A stretch of DNA of 64,000 bases, taken from assembly GCA_900543325.1 (NCBI GenBank), contig UQQU01000004.1:1-64000 (forward strand), read 5' to 3'. Below, one piece after another: positions 46,343-55,233 of this stretch. The stretch comes from an uncultured Clostridium sp. (lineage in GTDB: Bacteria; Bacillota; Clostridia; Clostridiales; Clostridiaceae). The notes below the pieces were generated by a model. The model was not told the origin of the DNA. It did not search any database and was given only the letters and a program-made list of their open reading frames with translations. Position numbers and translations under genes: made by a program. How positions within the stretch are numbered: the first letter of the stretch is position 1; each line of letters opens with the position of its first letter.

Positions 46343-47238
46343 AACTCACCGCCTATTATGTCATCTAATGATATTATTTCTTTATCTATATACTCTTCTT
46401 CATTACTATAGTCTAGTGGAAATAAAAAAGTTATTAAAGTTCCTGGGAAAGAACTTTTTAGTTCATATTTTTCTATATTATTCTCTTTATTATGCCAGTA
46501 TCCCCTTCCTGATACTATCCACATCTCACCATTTATACTATTTATGAATTCTTTTGTGCTATATAATCCTAATCCTCCTGTTTCATCATTATGTCTCGTT
46601 GAACTTGATTTTTTAACCGCCCACTCTATAGCTTCAATTTCCTTTTCAAATACATATCCTATTTTCCTTTCTATAGTTTTAGACATAGTAATTCCATGAT
46701 TAGATATTGTAAAATACATTTCCTTTTTATCTTTATCATAATATCCACAAGTTACAACTTCTTTTGAATTAGTATGCATCTTAACATTTGCAAACATTTC
46801 ACTTATTGCTCTTACTGTATCCTTTTTATTAAATTTTAATAAGTTTTCTTTTGTAAACTCATCAAATTTTTCTATTAAATACCCTTCGAATTTTTCCTTT
46901 TCTTCTACCTTAAATTTCTTATAATCTAAAAAATTATATCTGCTCCATTGAGCTTTTTGAAATTCTATACTTGAAAGAAATTCGTTATTAATTAAAATTT
47001 GCTTCAAATAACTACGCATATTTCTTAAATATATTTTATTATTTTTAATTTTAATCTTTTCAAGTATCAATCCTAATGCTGAGCATAGATTAGAAGCTAT
47101 ATAAGTAGTACTTCTTAAATCTAGTATTATTACTGTATCTTTCCTATTTTTTAATGAATGCCATAAGTTAGGCAAAAAATTTATATCTTTTTTATTATTG
47201 CTTAATTTCCTTGGAAAATTTACTATTATCTCTACTAT
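46336..47238 (-). CDS. GHKL-ATPase with N-terminal STAS-like segment
   Basis: Regulatory ATPase of about 300 residues. The N-terminal part (VIILDLRSTTYIASNL) is STAS-like. The C-terminal Bergerat fold has the N-box ISEMFANVKMHT, a degenerate G1 (ISNHGITM, no Asp) and G2 GGLGLYSTKE. The reading frame continues upstream of the first TTG (47173-47175) for 36 codons with protein-like sequence (IVEIIVNFPRKLSNNKKD), but has no ATG/GTG/TTG. An ATA at 47236-47238 lies 7 nt after GGGGAG and about 30 nt after a good promoter, so AUA initiation is my best guess. A lost start codon is the alternative. Confidence 0.65.
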   Translation of the reverse strand: MVEIIVNFPRKLSNNKKDINFLPNLWHSLKNRKDTVIILDLRSTTYIASNLCSALGLILEKIKIKNNKIYLRNMRSYLKQILINNEFLSSIEFQKAQWSRYNFLDYKKFKVEEKEKFEGYLIEKFDEFTKENLLKFNKKDTVRAISEMFANVKMHTNSKEVVTCGYYDKDKKEMYFTISNHGITMSKTIERKIGYVFEKEIEAIEWAVKKSSSTRHNDETGGLGLYSTKEFINSINGEMWIVSGRGYWHNKENNIEKYELKSSFPGTLITFLFPLDYSNEEEYIDKEIISLDDIIGGELW

Positions 47239-47276
47239 AAATACTCTCCCCTTTTTTAATAATTCATTCCATGAAT

Positions 47277-47305
47277 ATTGTATTTACTTTAAATTCCTTA
47301 TACAA
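47277..47305 (-). promoter_or_regulatory. promoter of the GHKL/RES/STAS operon
   Basis: Minus strand TTGTAT at 47300-47305, 17-bp spacer, TACAAT at 47277-47282. The -35 lies in the U-tract of the hsdR terminator. It puts the mRNA start near 47270, leaving about 30 nt before the ATA candidate start. Confidence 0.65.
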
Positions 47306-47333
47306 AAAGGAATTGTTATAACAACTCCTTTTT
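47304..47333 (-). terminator. hsdR terminator
   Basis: Stem AAAAAGGA/TCCTTTTT around the palindrome TTGTTATAACAA (47304-47333), 22 nt after the hsdR stop. Confidence 0.85.
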
Positions 47334-47354
47334 TATAAAAATGTTTTCTATTTT

Positions 47355-50300
47355 TTATTTAATATTATAGTTATTAGCACTTTCTGCTACCATTTCATAT
47401 TCTTCATCATTAAAATCTACATTCCCACACATTAACTCTGCCTGTCTTAAAACTGTTTCCAATGCCTTCTTAGATTTATCTGGTGGATAATCATATTTCT
47501 TTAAAAGCCTCTTAATTATCCTTCTCATACCTGCTTGGGCACTTTTTCTTATACTCCAATCAATAGAAATATTTCTTCTTATAGCATAAGTTAATTCATG
47601 TGCAATCATCTTTAAAGTTTCATCTGTCATAAATTCTTTTACTGCATCATCATCAGTTAATGCATCATAGAAAGCAATTTCATCAGAATTTAACCCTAAT
47701 TCTTCTTCCCTAGTTTTCATATTCTTTAAATCATGAGCCATCTTAATTAACTCTTCAATAACTTCTGCATTAGTTATTGCTTGATTTCTATATTTATTTA
47801 AAGTCTTCTTTAACTTTTCTGAGAACTTTTCAGATTTAACTAAATTAGTTCTTTCCATAGCTTTTAAGTTACCTTCTAATAACTTCTTAAGCATTTCGGC
47901 GGCAAGATTCTTTTCTTTCATTCCTTTTACTTCTTCTAAGAACTCTTCTGAAAGAATAGAAACATCTGGTCTTTTTATTCCTAAAGTATCAAATACATCA
48001 ATAACTTCTTCTGATATTATTGATTTTTCTAGTAATTGATTAACTCTTGCTTCCATCTCTTGCTTTGACTTTTTAACTACTTTTTTAGTATCTAGTTTAA
48101 CTAAACTTGCCTTTACTGCTTTAAAGTAACTTACTTCTAAAGCAACTTCTTTACCTTCATCTGTAGCTGCACATAAAGCATGAGCTTTTGCTAATTCTGT
48201 AGCAAATTGTTTAAATTCTTTTTGATCTTTTTCATCAAAACCTAAAACTAGGTTCATACCAGTAGTAATAGCTCTTATTCTTTTTGCTTGAGAATCTCCC
48301 ATATAGCCTGAATAGTCTAATCCATGTACCATATCTCTTAATACTTCTAACTTTTCAATCATTACTGCAATAGCTGCTGAAGTATCTATACCAGTATTAT
48401 GTTTATCACTATCTGTATATTGTTTTAATGCCTTTTTAAGACTTTCAAGTATTCCTAAGTAGTCAACTACAACTCCACCTGATTTATCTTTAAATACTCT
48501 GTTAACCCTAGCAATAGCTTGCATTAAGTTATGGCCTTTCATTGGTTTGTCTATATACATAGTATGCATTGATGGAACGTCAAAGCCTGTTAGCCACATA
48601 TCTCTTACTATAACTATTTTTAATTCATCATTATTATCTTTCATTCTATTAGCTAATGTATCTCTTCTTTGTTTACCACCAATATGAGCTTGCAATCTTT
48701 CATTATCTGCTGCACTACCAGTCATAACTACTTTTATTTTACCTTTATTAACATCATCAGAGTGCCAATCTGGTCTTAATTTAATTATTTCATCATAAAG
48801 ATCAACACAGATTTTTCTACTCATACAAACAACCATAGCTTTTCCATCTACAGTTTTAGCTTTTTCTTCATAGTGATTTACTATATCTTCTGCTAACTTT
48901 TTAATTCTGCTTGGAGAACCTACAACAGCTTCTAATCTTGACCATTTGCTCTTGTACTTCTCTTTATCATTATCTTCTTGACCTTCTGTTATTTCATCAA
49001 ACTCCTCATCAATTTCTTCAATAATATCTTCATTAGTATCCAGTTTGATTATTCTATTTTCATAATATATTTTTACAGTAGCTCCATCTTCAACAGCTCT
49101 AGTCATATCATAAATATCAATATAATCACCAAATACTACTGGAGTTGATTTATCATCAAGCTCAATTGGAGTACCTGTAAATCCTATAAATGTTGCATTA
49201 GGAAGTGCATCTCTTAAATATTTAGCATATCCATATTTAACATTACCTTCTTTATCTGTTTTAGCTTCAAATCCATATTGGCTTCTATGAGCTTCATCTG
49301 CCATTATAATTACATTTCTTCTATCAGTTAAAGCAGGCATTTCTCCATCTTCTGGTTTAAACTTTTGGATAGTTGTAAAGATAATTCCACCTGATTCTCT
49401 ATCATTAAGTAAATCAAATAATCCATTTACTTCTTTTGAATTATCTTTAGCTTTAACATTAGATTGCTTTTGCTCATCTGAAAGCTTTCTAACATCTGCT
49501 TGCTTTGGAGTTTGTCTTAAAATATCAGCTGATTTAGCAAAAGTTCCAAATAATTGATCATCTAAATCATTTCTATCTGTCAGTACAACTATTGTTGGAT
49601 TGTTTAACTGCTTTACTAATTGTGCTGCATAAAACACCATTGAAAAACTCTTACCTGACCCTTGAGTGTGCCAAATAACACCTGCTTTTTTATCTCCCTT
49701 TTCACTACAAGCTAATTTAGTTTTTTCTACTGCTTTTTTAACTGCAAAGTATTGATGATAACCTGCTAATATTTTTATATTAACTGCCTTATCTCCAATT
49801 TTATTACCATTAGCATCATAATCTGCTTTTCTTGAAGTTTGGAATAATAAGAAGTTTTCTACTATATCTAATAAACGCTCCTTAGATAACATACCTCTTA
49901 GCATAACTTCATATTGTGGTACATCTAAAGATGCAATAGTTTCACCATCAATACTTCTCCAGTTCATGAATCTCTCTTCATTAGAAGTAATAGTACCAGC
50001 TTTAGCATTTATACCATCTGATAATATACAAAATGCATTATAATTAAATAAACTTGGTATATCGTTCTTATAAGTTTGAATTTGATTATAAGCTTCTTCA
50101 ATACCTACATTTTCATCACTAGCTGATTTTAATTCAACTACTACTAAAGGAATACCATTAACAAAAATAATTAAATCTGGTCTTCTTTCTTCCTTTTCAA
50201 CTATAGTAAATTGATTTACTACTAAGAAATCATTTTTATTTATATTTTTAAAATCTATAATATAAGCTTTTTCAGTTTTAATAGCTCCATCTTTACTAAA

Positions 50301-50609
50301 AGAAACATCTATACCTTCAACTAAAAGCTTATGAAACTCTTTATTATTATCAACTAATACTGGACTATTAAATGTAATAATCTTTCTGTAAGCTTCCTCT
50401 AAAGCTTCTTCTGGTAAATGTCTATTTATACTAAATAAAGCATCTTTAACTCTTTGTTCTAAAATAACATCTTTATAGTTATTTCTTTCAGGAGTATCAC
50501 CATCATAGGCAATATCTGGACCAAAAGCATAACTATAATCTAATTCTTGAAGTATCTCAATAGCTGCTTGCTCTAAAAGATCTTCTGTGAAATTTTCGAA
50601 TAAACTCAA
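47355..50609 (-). CDS. hsdR: type I restriction enzyme R subunit HsdR
   Basis: Restriction and translocation subunit. The N-terminal PD-(D/E)XK nuclease is visible in RPDLIIFVNGIPLVVVELKSA (D...E-x-K). The SF2 motor has Walker A TQGSGKSFSMVF, the DEAH box MADEAHRSQYG, the GFTGTPIE motif and the HxxR-type motif QAIARVNRVF. A helical C-terminus for complex assembly follows. It is about 1085 residues. I take TTG at 50607-50609 (MSLFENFTEDLLEQ), 7 nt after GGGGTG. A GTG five codons earlier overlaps that SD. It is separated from hsdMS by an accessory gene and repeats. Appears intact. Confidence 0.93.
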   Translation of the reverse strand: MSLFENFTEDLLEQAAIEILQELDYSYAFGPDIAYDGDTPERNNYKDVILEQRVKDALFSINRHLPEEALEEAYRKIITFNSPVLVDNNKEFHKLLVEGIDVSFSKDGAIKTEKAYIIDFKNINKNDFLVVNQFTIVEKEERRPDLIIFVNGIPLVVVELKSASDENVGIEEAYNQIQTYKNDIPSLFNYNAFCILSDGINAKAGTITSNEERFMNWRSIDGETIASLDVPQYEVMLRGMLSKERLLDIVENFLLFQTSRKADYDANGNKIGDKAVNIKILAGYHQYFAVKKAVEKTKLACSEKGDKKAGVIWHTQGSGKSFSMVFYAAQLVKQLNNPTIVVLTDRNDLDDQLFGTFAKSADILRQTPKQADVRKLSDEQKQSNVKAKDNSKEVNGLFDLLNDRESGGIIFTTIQKFKPEDGEMPALTDRRNVIIMADEAHRSQYGFEAKTDKEGNVKYGYAKYLRDALPNATFIGFTGTPIELDDKSTPVVFGDYIDIYDMTRAVEDGATVKIYYENRIIKLDTNEDIIEEIDEEFDEITEGQEDNDKEKYKSKWSRLEAVVGSPSRIKKLAEDIVNHYEEKAKTVDGKAMVVCMSRKICVDLYDEIIKLRPDWHSDDVNKGKIKVVMTGSAADNERLQAHIGGKQRRDTLANRMKDNNDELKIVIVRDMWLTGFDVPSMHTMYIDKPMKGHNLMQAIARVNRVFKDKSGGVVVDYLGILESLKKALKQYTDSDKHNTGIDTSAAIAVMIEKLEVLRDMVHGLDYSGYMGDSQAKRIRAITTGMNLVLGFDEKDQKEFKQFATELAKAHALCAATDEGKEVALEVSYFKAVKASLVKLDTKKVVKKSKQEMEARVNQLLEKSIISEEVIDVFDTLGIKRPDVSILSEEFLEEVKGMKEKNLAAEMLKKLLEGNLKAMERTNLVKSEKFSEKLKKTLNKYRNQAITNAEVIEELIKMAHDLKNMKTREEELGLNSDEIAFYDALTDDDAVKEFMTDETLKMIAHELTYAIRRNISIDWSIRKSAQAGMRRIIKRLLKKYDYPPDKSKKALETVLRQAELMCGNVDFNDEEYEMVAESANNYNIK

Positions 50610-50634
50610 CTTTCCACACCCCACTTAAATAATT

Positions 50635-50716
50635 TAGAATTGAGAGGTGAGAATTGAGAATTGAGAATTATTTATTAGCCAAATCTTAATCCTCAATTCT
50701 GAATTCTCAACTCACC
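50635..50716. repeat. hsd-locus hairpin repeat A
   Basis: About 80-bp imperfect inverted repeat built from runs of GAGAATTGAGAATTGA on one side and CAATTCTGAATTCTCAA on the other, around a core TTAGCCAAAT. It closely matches repeat B at 51590-51670, including the core. It lies between the accessory gene and hsdR. Confidence 0.75.
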
Positions 50717-50733
50717 TTAACTACTTTTAATAA

Positions 50734-51378
50734 TTAAGAATTTTCTAACATATAATTTTCACCATCATAGTTATCTATTAAATTGATAATCTTATTTATA
50801 TATTCATCTTTATTTCTATTATCCTTTTCGTTAGCAAACCAAACATTAGCTTGCCCAAAACCATATGATGGACCATTTTTTTTAGCAACTCTTGGTACCC
50901 ACCATATTGTTTTTCTACTCCTAATCTTACTTGGCAATAATACACATTCTTCAGCCTTAGCTAAAATATTATAATCTTGTACATATCCACTCTCAAACTC
51001 AACACTCTGATATTCTCTATAAACAGTTGCATTTTTATACCATCCAACTACAGATGTGAAGTCATTTGTAGGACTCTTAGCACACCAAATAACTAGTACA
51101 TCATCTATAGCTTCAATATTCTTATCACTATTATTATCTATTTTTTCAATATGAAGCTGATTTCTATTATTTCCATTAGTTGATTTTGTTTCAAAAAAAC
51201 CTAAGCAATATTGAGTGTATTCTTCTGTATCGGTAAAATACATTGGCTCAAAGTTATATGCTTCATGAGCATTATTAGTATCTTCAACATAACTACCACC
51301 ATTTACAGGTGTATCATTATCATTAATTCCTCTATATTTATCCATCCATGCTATATTGCAAAATAATATCTTTCTCAT
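50734..51378 (-). CDS. hypothetical protein inserted in the hsd locus
   Basis: 214-residue soluble protein that I do not recognise with certainty. The segments GGSYVEDT, DDVLVIWCAKSPTNDFTSVVGWYKNATVYREYQ and SRKTIWWVPRVAKKNGPSYGFGQANVWFA suggest a compact beta-rich fold with conserved aromatic residues, possibly related to EVE/YTH-type modified-base readers (low confidence). GGGGGAGA lies about 9 nt before the ATG. Flanked by repeats A and B, so it looks like a cassette between hsdS and hsdR, on the same strand as both. A role in sensing modified DNA is only inference. Confidence 0.65.
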   Translation of the reverse strand: MRKILFCNIAWMDKYRGINDNDTPVNGGSYVEDTNNAHEAYNFEPMYFTDTEEYTQYCLGFFETKSTNGNNRNQLHIEKIDNNSDKNIEAIDDVLVIWCAKSPTNDFTSVVGWYKNATVYREYQSVEFESGYVQDYNILAKAEECVLLPSKIRSRKTIWWVPRVAKKNGPSYGFGQANVWFANEKDNRNKDEYINKIINLIDNYDGENYMLENS

Positions 51379-51407
51379 AATTCTTTCTCCCCCATTAAAC
51401 TCTATAT

Positions 51408-51590
51408 CTACTTTACCTCTTTACTATCTTTAATTTTCTTTACTATTGAATGTAATATCTTCTTTACCTCTACACAATCATTTAGAATTGAATTTCCTTC
51501 TTTTTCATTTAAATATTCTGCTGCCATTAGAAGCTCTATCCAATATTCAGCTTCTCCTGCTTCTTTTAAGGAAATATTCACTTTTTTTAA
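51408..51590 (-). pseudogene. four-helix-bundle (23S rRNA IVP-type) protein remnant
   Basis: C-terminal 57 or so codons of a four-helix-bundle protein of the 23S rRNA-intervening-sequence/Avd-like family. The readable part (ISLKEAGEAEYWIELLMAAEYL ... LHSIVKKIKDSKEVK) matches the last two helices. The N-terminal half is missing exactly where repeat B begins, so the gene was cut by, or recombined with, the repeat. No start or SD remains. Family members often lie near hsd genes and within rRNA intervening sequences. Confidence 0.72.
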
Positions 51591-51670
51591 ATTGAGAATT
51601 GAGAGTTAATAATTAAGAATTATTTAAATTTTAGCCAAATTCTTAATTCTCCATTCTGAATTCTCAATTA
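51590..51670. repeat. hsd-locus hairpin repeat B
   Basis: Second copy of the 80-bp element: left arm AATTGAGAATTGAGAG, core TTTAGCCAAATTC, right arm CATTCTGAATTCTCAATT. The right edge supplies the hsdS stop codon at 51668-51670. Confidence 0.75.
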
Positions 51671-52948
51671 AACCAACGGTACTCTTATTTCACCTGACAT
51701 AAGTTTTGGTAATAATGTATCTCTTAACCTTATTAACTTTTCATTTTCTTTAAAATTGTTAGCAATCTTACTCATAATTGGAGATAAATTATCACCTAAT
51801 TGATTCATAATTGATTTGTCATAAGGTAATGCAATTTTATATTGTGGTATTGTACTTTTAGACAAATGTAATACCGTAGTTCCATTAACATATCCTAAAG
51901 CATATTGTTTAAATCTGTAGTCTTTTAATATGAAATATAATAGTTCATTGTTCATTTCCTTAATTTTAGATTTAACCTTAACTGTATCCATTGACATTAT
52001 TAATTTTTCATAGCTACCTTTTGAAAAAATCATTATTGGATTACCAATAATTTCAGCTCCTTGTGTTAAATCAGTATGCGCAACTATAATATCATTTACT
52101 TCTACAAAGTGGTGTGGTTTAACATTATCAGATATTACGATTTCTTTTAGCCCATCAATCTTATACCCACCATTTCTATCAAAATTTTTTATTGTAATCA
52201 TTGCATCCTCTGATTCTGAAAGTTCTTTTCCCTTATAAGAATAACCATTGAATGTATCAACAATTTCACCTAACAATATAACTTCCCATCCTTTAGGAAT
52301 CATCCCCAACTCACTTTCAACCATTTCTCCACCACTACTTTTATATGGCTTACCATCCTCATTAGGAAATTCAAAATCAACAAACCATTGTTTAAAAATA
52401 GCTTGAGACATTTCTTCTAGTTTTTTATTAATTTTATTGTTTGTTTCTATCTTTTCATCTAAATCAGATAATATCTTTGCTATTGCCTTTTGTTCATCTA
52501 ATGGTGGTAATAAAAATTCACTATTTTCAAGTACATCTTTTTGCACCCTTTGCCTTCCTGAAGAACCATTCATCGCTTTAATTGCAACATTTCTAAACTC
52601 TGGTGAAATTGAAAGATAATATATAAAATCATTATCTGTTATTCCTAACTTCTCCCTTAATACAATATATTCAGTTGAACCAAACCCAATTTCATCTTTA
52701 TCTAAAATATCAACTTGAGCTGTTTTACCATTCTCAAGACATGGAGTTATTCTAGCTAATAAAGTATCACCATTTCTAAATTTAGTTCCACTTGTAAATT
52801 TAGCTTCTTCAAATCCTGATATTTTTCTAGTAAATGGCTCTAATTTTTCCATAGCTACTTTTTTAGCTATTTCTCCCTTCTTTATACTTTCTTTAGGATT
52901 AAATTGTATTATATCTACTAACTTAACCTTACTCCATTCATTCTCCAT
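51668..52948 (-). CDS. hsdS: type I restriction enzyme S subunit HsdS
   Basis: DNA-specificity subunit (about 426 residues) with two target-recognition domains separated by conserved helices. The first TRD covers about 1-150, followed by LPPLDEQKAIAKILSDLDEKIETNNKINKKLEEMSQAIFKQWFVDFEFP, and the second TRD by IPQYKIALP...LRDTLLPKLMSGEIRVP. I start at MENEWSKVKL, 8 nt after GGAG. An upstream GTG eight codons earlier lies in repeat C. The SD itself is built from the repeat. Recognition sequence not predictable. Confidence 0.92.
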   Translation of the reverse strand: MENEWSKVKLVDIIQFNPKESIKKGEIAKKVAMEKLEPFTRKISGFEEAKFTSGTKFRNGDTLLARITPCLENGKTAQVDILDKDEIGFGSTEYIVLREKLGITDNDFIYYLSISPEFRNVAIKAMNGSSGRQRVQKDVLENSEFLLPPLDEQKAIAKILSDLDEKIETNNKINKKLEEMSQAIFKQWFVDFEFPNEDGKPYKSSGGEMVESELGMIPKGWEVILLGEIVDTFNGYSYKGKELSESEDAMITIKNFDRNGGYKIDGLKEIVISDNVKPHHFVEVNDIIVAHTDLTQGAEIIGNPIMIFSKGSYEKLIMSMDTVKVKSKIKEMNNELLYFILKDYRFKQYALGYVNGTTVLHLSKSTIPQYKIALPYDKSIMNQLGDNLSPIMSKIANNFKENEKLIRLRDTLLPKLMSGEIRVPLV

Positions 52949-52995
52949 TCTTAATTCTCCATTCTTAATCACTATTAATTCTCAATTCTTAATTA
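52933..52995. repeat. hsd-locus repeat C (partial)
   Basis: Tract of TCCATTCTTAATTCTCCATTC and TAATTCTCAATTC units resembling one arm of repeats A and B but without the TTAGCCAAAT core. It spans the hsdM-hsdS junction, contributing the hsdM stop codon and the hsdS SD. Confidence 0.6.
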
Positions 52996-54510
52996 AAAAT
53001 CGAATCCTATTCCCCCTAGATTCTTTCTTATTTCATCCTCTAGGCGTCTTGACTTCTCAAATAGTTCTCCTAGTTCACTTGTTAGATTCTCCATTTTTTC
53101 CTCAAATGGAATTCCATCATCTTCTTGCTCTTCTATTCCAACATATCTTCCTGGCGTTAGTACATATTCATGCTCTCTTACTTCATCTAATTTAGCTGCT
53201 TTACAGAATCCTTGAATATCTTCGTATTGTCCATTTAAATTTCTATAATTATGGTAAGTATCTGCTATTTTCTTAATATCTTCTTCACTTAATTCTCTAT
53301 GTCTTCTATCTACCATATTTCCTAAGTTTCTAGCATCTATAAATAGTATTTCATCTGCTCTTTGTCTAAACTTAGGATTATCTATTTTATTTCTATTTAG
53401 TATCCATAAAGATACTGGAATACCTGTTGAATAGAATAATTTATCTGGTAAAGCTACTATAGCATCTACAAGTTTTGCATCTACTAAGTTCTTTCTTATA
53501 ACACCTTCATTAGAAGTATTTGAAGATAAAGCTCCATTTGCTAAAACTACTCCTGCAACTCCATTTGGTGCAAGGTGGTATACTATATGTTCAAGCCATG
53601 CATAGTTTGCATTACCTTCTGGTGGTACCCCGTACTTCCATCTAACGTCTTCTGTTAATTTATTTCCACCCCAGTCACTTATATTAAATGGAGGATTTGC
53701 TAATACGTAATCTGCCTTTAATGTTTTGTGTAAATCATCATGGAAAGTATCTGCTTGGTTTGGTCCTATGTTTCCATCTAAACCTCTAATAGCTAAGTTC
53801 ATCTTACATAGCTTCCAAGTTGTAGCATTAAGCTCTTGACCATATATTGATAAGTCACCTATTCTACCTGCATGTTCTTCAATGAACTTTTCACTTTGAA
53901 TAAACATACCACCTGATCCACAAGCTGGGTCATATATTCTACCTTTATAAGGCTCTATCATTTCTACTAAAGTTTTAACTACAGATGTAGGAGTATAGAA
54001 CTCTCCACCACCTTTTCCTTCTGAACTTGCAAATTGTCCTAAGAAATATTCATATACTCTACCTAAAAGGTCCTTTTCACCATTTTTATGAAGTCTTATA
54101 GTTGAAATTAAATCTATAAGCTCTCCAAGTCTTCTTTTATCAAGTTCTGGTCTTGCATATCTCTTATCAAGAACACCTTTTAATGTAGGGTTTTCTTTTT
54201 CTATAAGAATCATTGCATCATCAATTATTTGTCCTATTTTAGGGTCTTTTGCATTATCTTTTAAATAACCCCATCTTGCTTCTTTTGGTACCCAGAAGAT
54301 ATTTTCTGCTTCGTATTCATCTCTATCTTCTTCAAAGCCATCTCCTTCTTCAACTAATTCTTCATATTTAGTTTCAAATTTATCTGATATATATTTCATG
54401 AATATAAGACCTAATACTACATACTTATATTCTGCTGAATCCATACTTCCTCTTAATTTATCTGCTGATTTCCATAGCGTTTCTTCAAATCCAATGTTTG
54501 CACTTGACAT
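52993..54510 (-). CDS. hsdM: type I restriction enzyme M subunit HsdM
   Basis: Adenine-N6 methyltransferase subunit, 505 residues. The helical N-terminal domain is followed by SAM motif I (DPACGSGGMFIQ near 195) and catalytic motif IV NPPF (ANPPFNISDW near 273). FYTPTSVVKTLVEMI precedes motif I as usual. With HsdS it methylates the host sites, and with HsdR it cuts. GGAGG lies 7 nt before the ATG. It follows the XRE regulator gene by 29 nt, so the regulator and hsdMS form an operon. Confidence 0.95.
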   Translation of the reverse strand: MSSANIGFEETLWKSADKLRGSMDSAEYKYVVLGLIFMKYISDKFETKYEELVEEGDGFEEDRDEYEAENIFWVPKEARWGYLKDNAKDPKIGQIIDDAMILIEKENPTLKGVLDKRYARPELDKRRLGELIDLISTIRLHKNGEKDLLGRVYEYFLGQFASSEGKGGGEFYTPTSVVKTLVEMIEPYKGRIYDPACGSGGMFIQSEKFIEEHAGRIGDLSIYGQELNATTWKLCKMNLAIRGLDGNIGPNQADTFHDDLHKTLKADYVLANPPFNISDWGGNKLTEDVRWKYGVPPEGNANYAWLEHIVYHLAPNGVAGVVLANGALSSNTSNEGVIRKNLVDAKLVDAIVALPDKLFYSTGIPVSLWILNRNKIDNPKFRQRADEILFIDARNLGNMVDRRHRELSEEDIKKIADTYHNYRNLNGQYEDIQGFCKAAKLDEVREHEYVLTPGRYVGIEEQEDDGIPFEEKMENLTSELGELFEKSRRLEDEIRKNLGGIGFDF

Positions 54511-54539
54511 TTATATTCCTCCAAACTTTTAATTACTTT

Positions 54540-55133
54540 TTAAAAATTATTTTCATCAAAAACTTCAAATATTTCACTTTCAAACTCTGCTTGCTCTTCT
54601 CCTGTAGTTATACCTTCCGGTAACACTTCTAAGTAATGAGCAAGAGCTTCGATTGTTTTATGAACTATACTTTCATGTTGTCCTTTTTCTAAAACTTCTA
54701 CCACTAGTTTGTATGTATCAATATAAGGATTAGGATCTACAATTTCTAGTGAATTCTTAAACCTATTAATTAACTTAGCCTTTTCAATATTCCTCTCTAA
54801 AGAATTTATTTGTTCCTTATCATATATAGGAACTTTAACCATATCATTAATATCTTCTCCTACATAAACAGATTGCTCATTTTTTATTATTGGCTGTAAG
54901 TCTCTTTTTAGCTTTTCCTTTTGTATTTCTAACTTATCTATTTCATCAATATTTTTACTAAAGTAATCAGCCTTTATACCAAATAGCTCTTCTAATATAG
55001 GAAGATATTTTTTAGGAATATTTTGTTTTCCCTTTATCCACATATTTATATTTTGCTTTTTTATACCTAGCTTTTCTGCTAATTCTATATGCTGCATATC
55101 ATACAAAGCTAATATATATTCTAATCCTTTTAT
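54540..55133 (-). CDS. XRE-family regulator at the head of the hsd operon
   Basis: DNA-binding protein with an N-terminal helix-turn-helix (LAEKLGIKKQNINMWIKGKQNIPKKYLPILEELFGI) and a coiled, charged C-terminal half. The first canonical start in frame is a TTG at 55104-55106, but the first HTH helix continues upstream (KGLEYILALYDMQHIELAEKLG), ending at an ATA (55131-55133) just after GGTGG. The frame then ends at a TAG further upstream. I therefore propose AUA initiation here, about 196 residues. It probably represses its own promoter, which shares a 21-nt motif with the sigma-RecQ promoter. Confidence 0.65.
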   Translation of the reverse strand: MKGLEYILALYDMQHIELAEKLGIKKQNINMWIKGKQNIPKKYLPILEELFGIKADYFSKNIDEIDKLEIQKEKLKRDLQPIIKNEQSVYVGEDINDMVKVPIYDKEQINSLERNIEKAKLINRFKNSLEIVDPNPYIDTYKLVVEVLEKGQHESIVHKTIEALAHYLEVLPEGITTGEEQAEFESEIFEVFDENNF

Positions 55134-55148
55134 ATTACCACCACACTT

Positions 55149-55179
55149 TATAAACTATTTTTTATTGTCTTAGTCAATA
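55149..55179 (-). promoter_or_regulatory. promoter and probable operator of the XRE-hsd operon
   Basis: Minus strand TTGACT (55172-55177), 17-bp spacer, TTTATA (55149-55154). On the plus strand it holds the core ATTGTCTTAGTCAAT, with 20 of 21 positions at 55159-55179 identical to 59538-59558 in front of the sigma gene. The core has ATTG/CAAT ends, like a weak dyad. Confidence 0.65.
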
Positions 55180-55233
55180 TATATTTTAACAGTAGATATT
55201 TAATTCTTCAATACCTACTGTCCTTATTTAGTG

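Noticed and set aside
44451..47350. Toxin-antitoxin pair of the RES-Xre type
   Set aside because: No Xre-type antitoxin gene is adjacent to the RES gene; its partners are a GHKL ATPase and a STAS-like protein.
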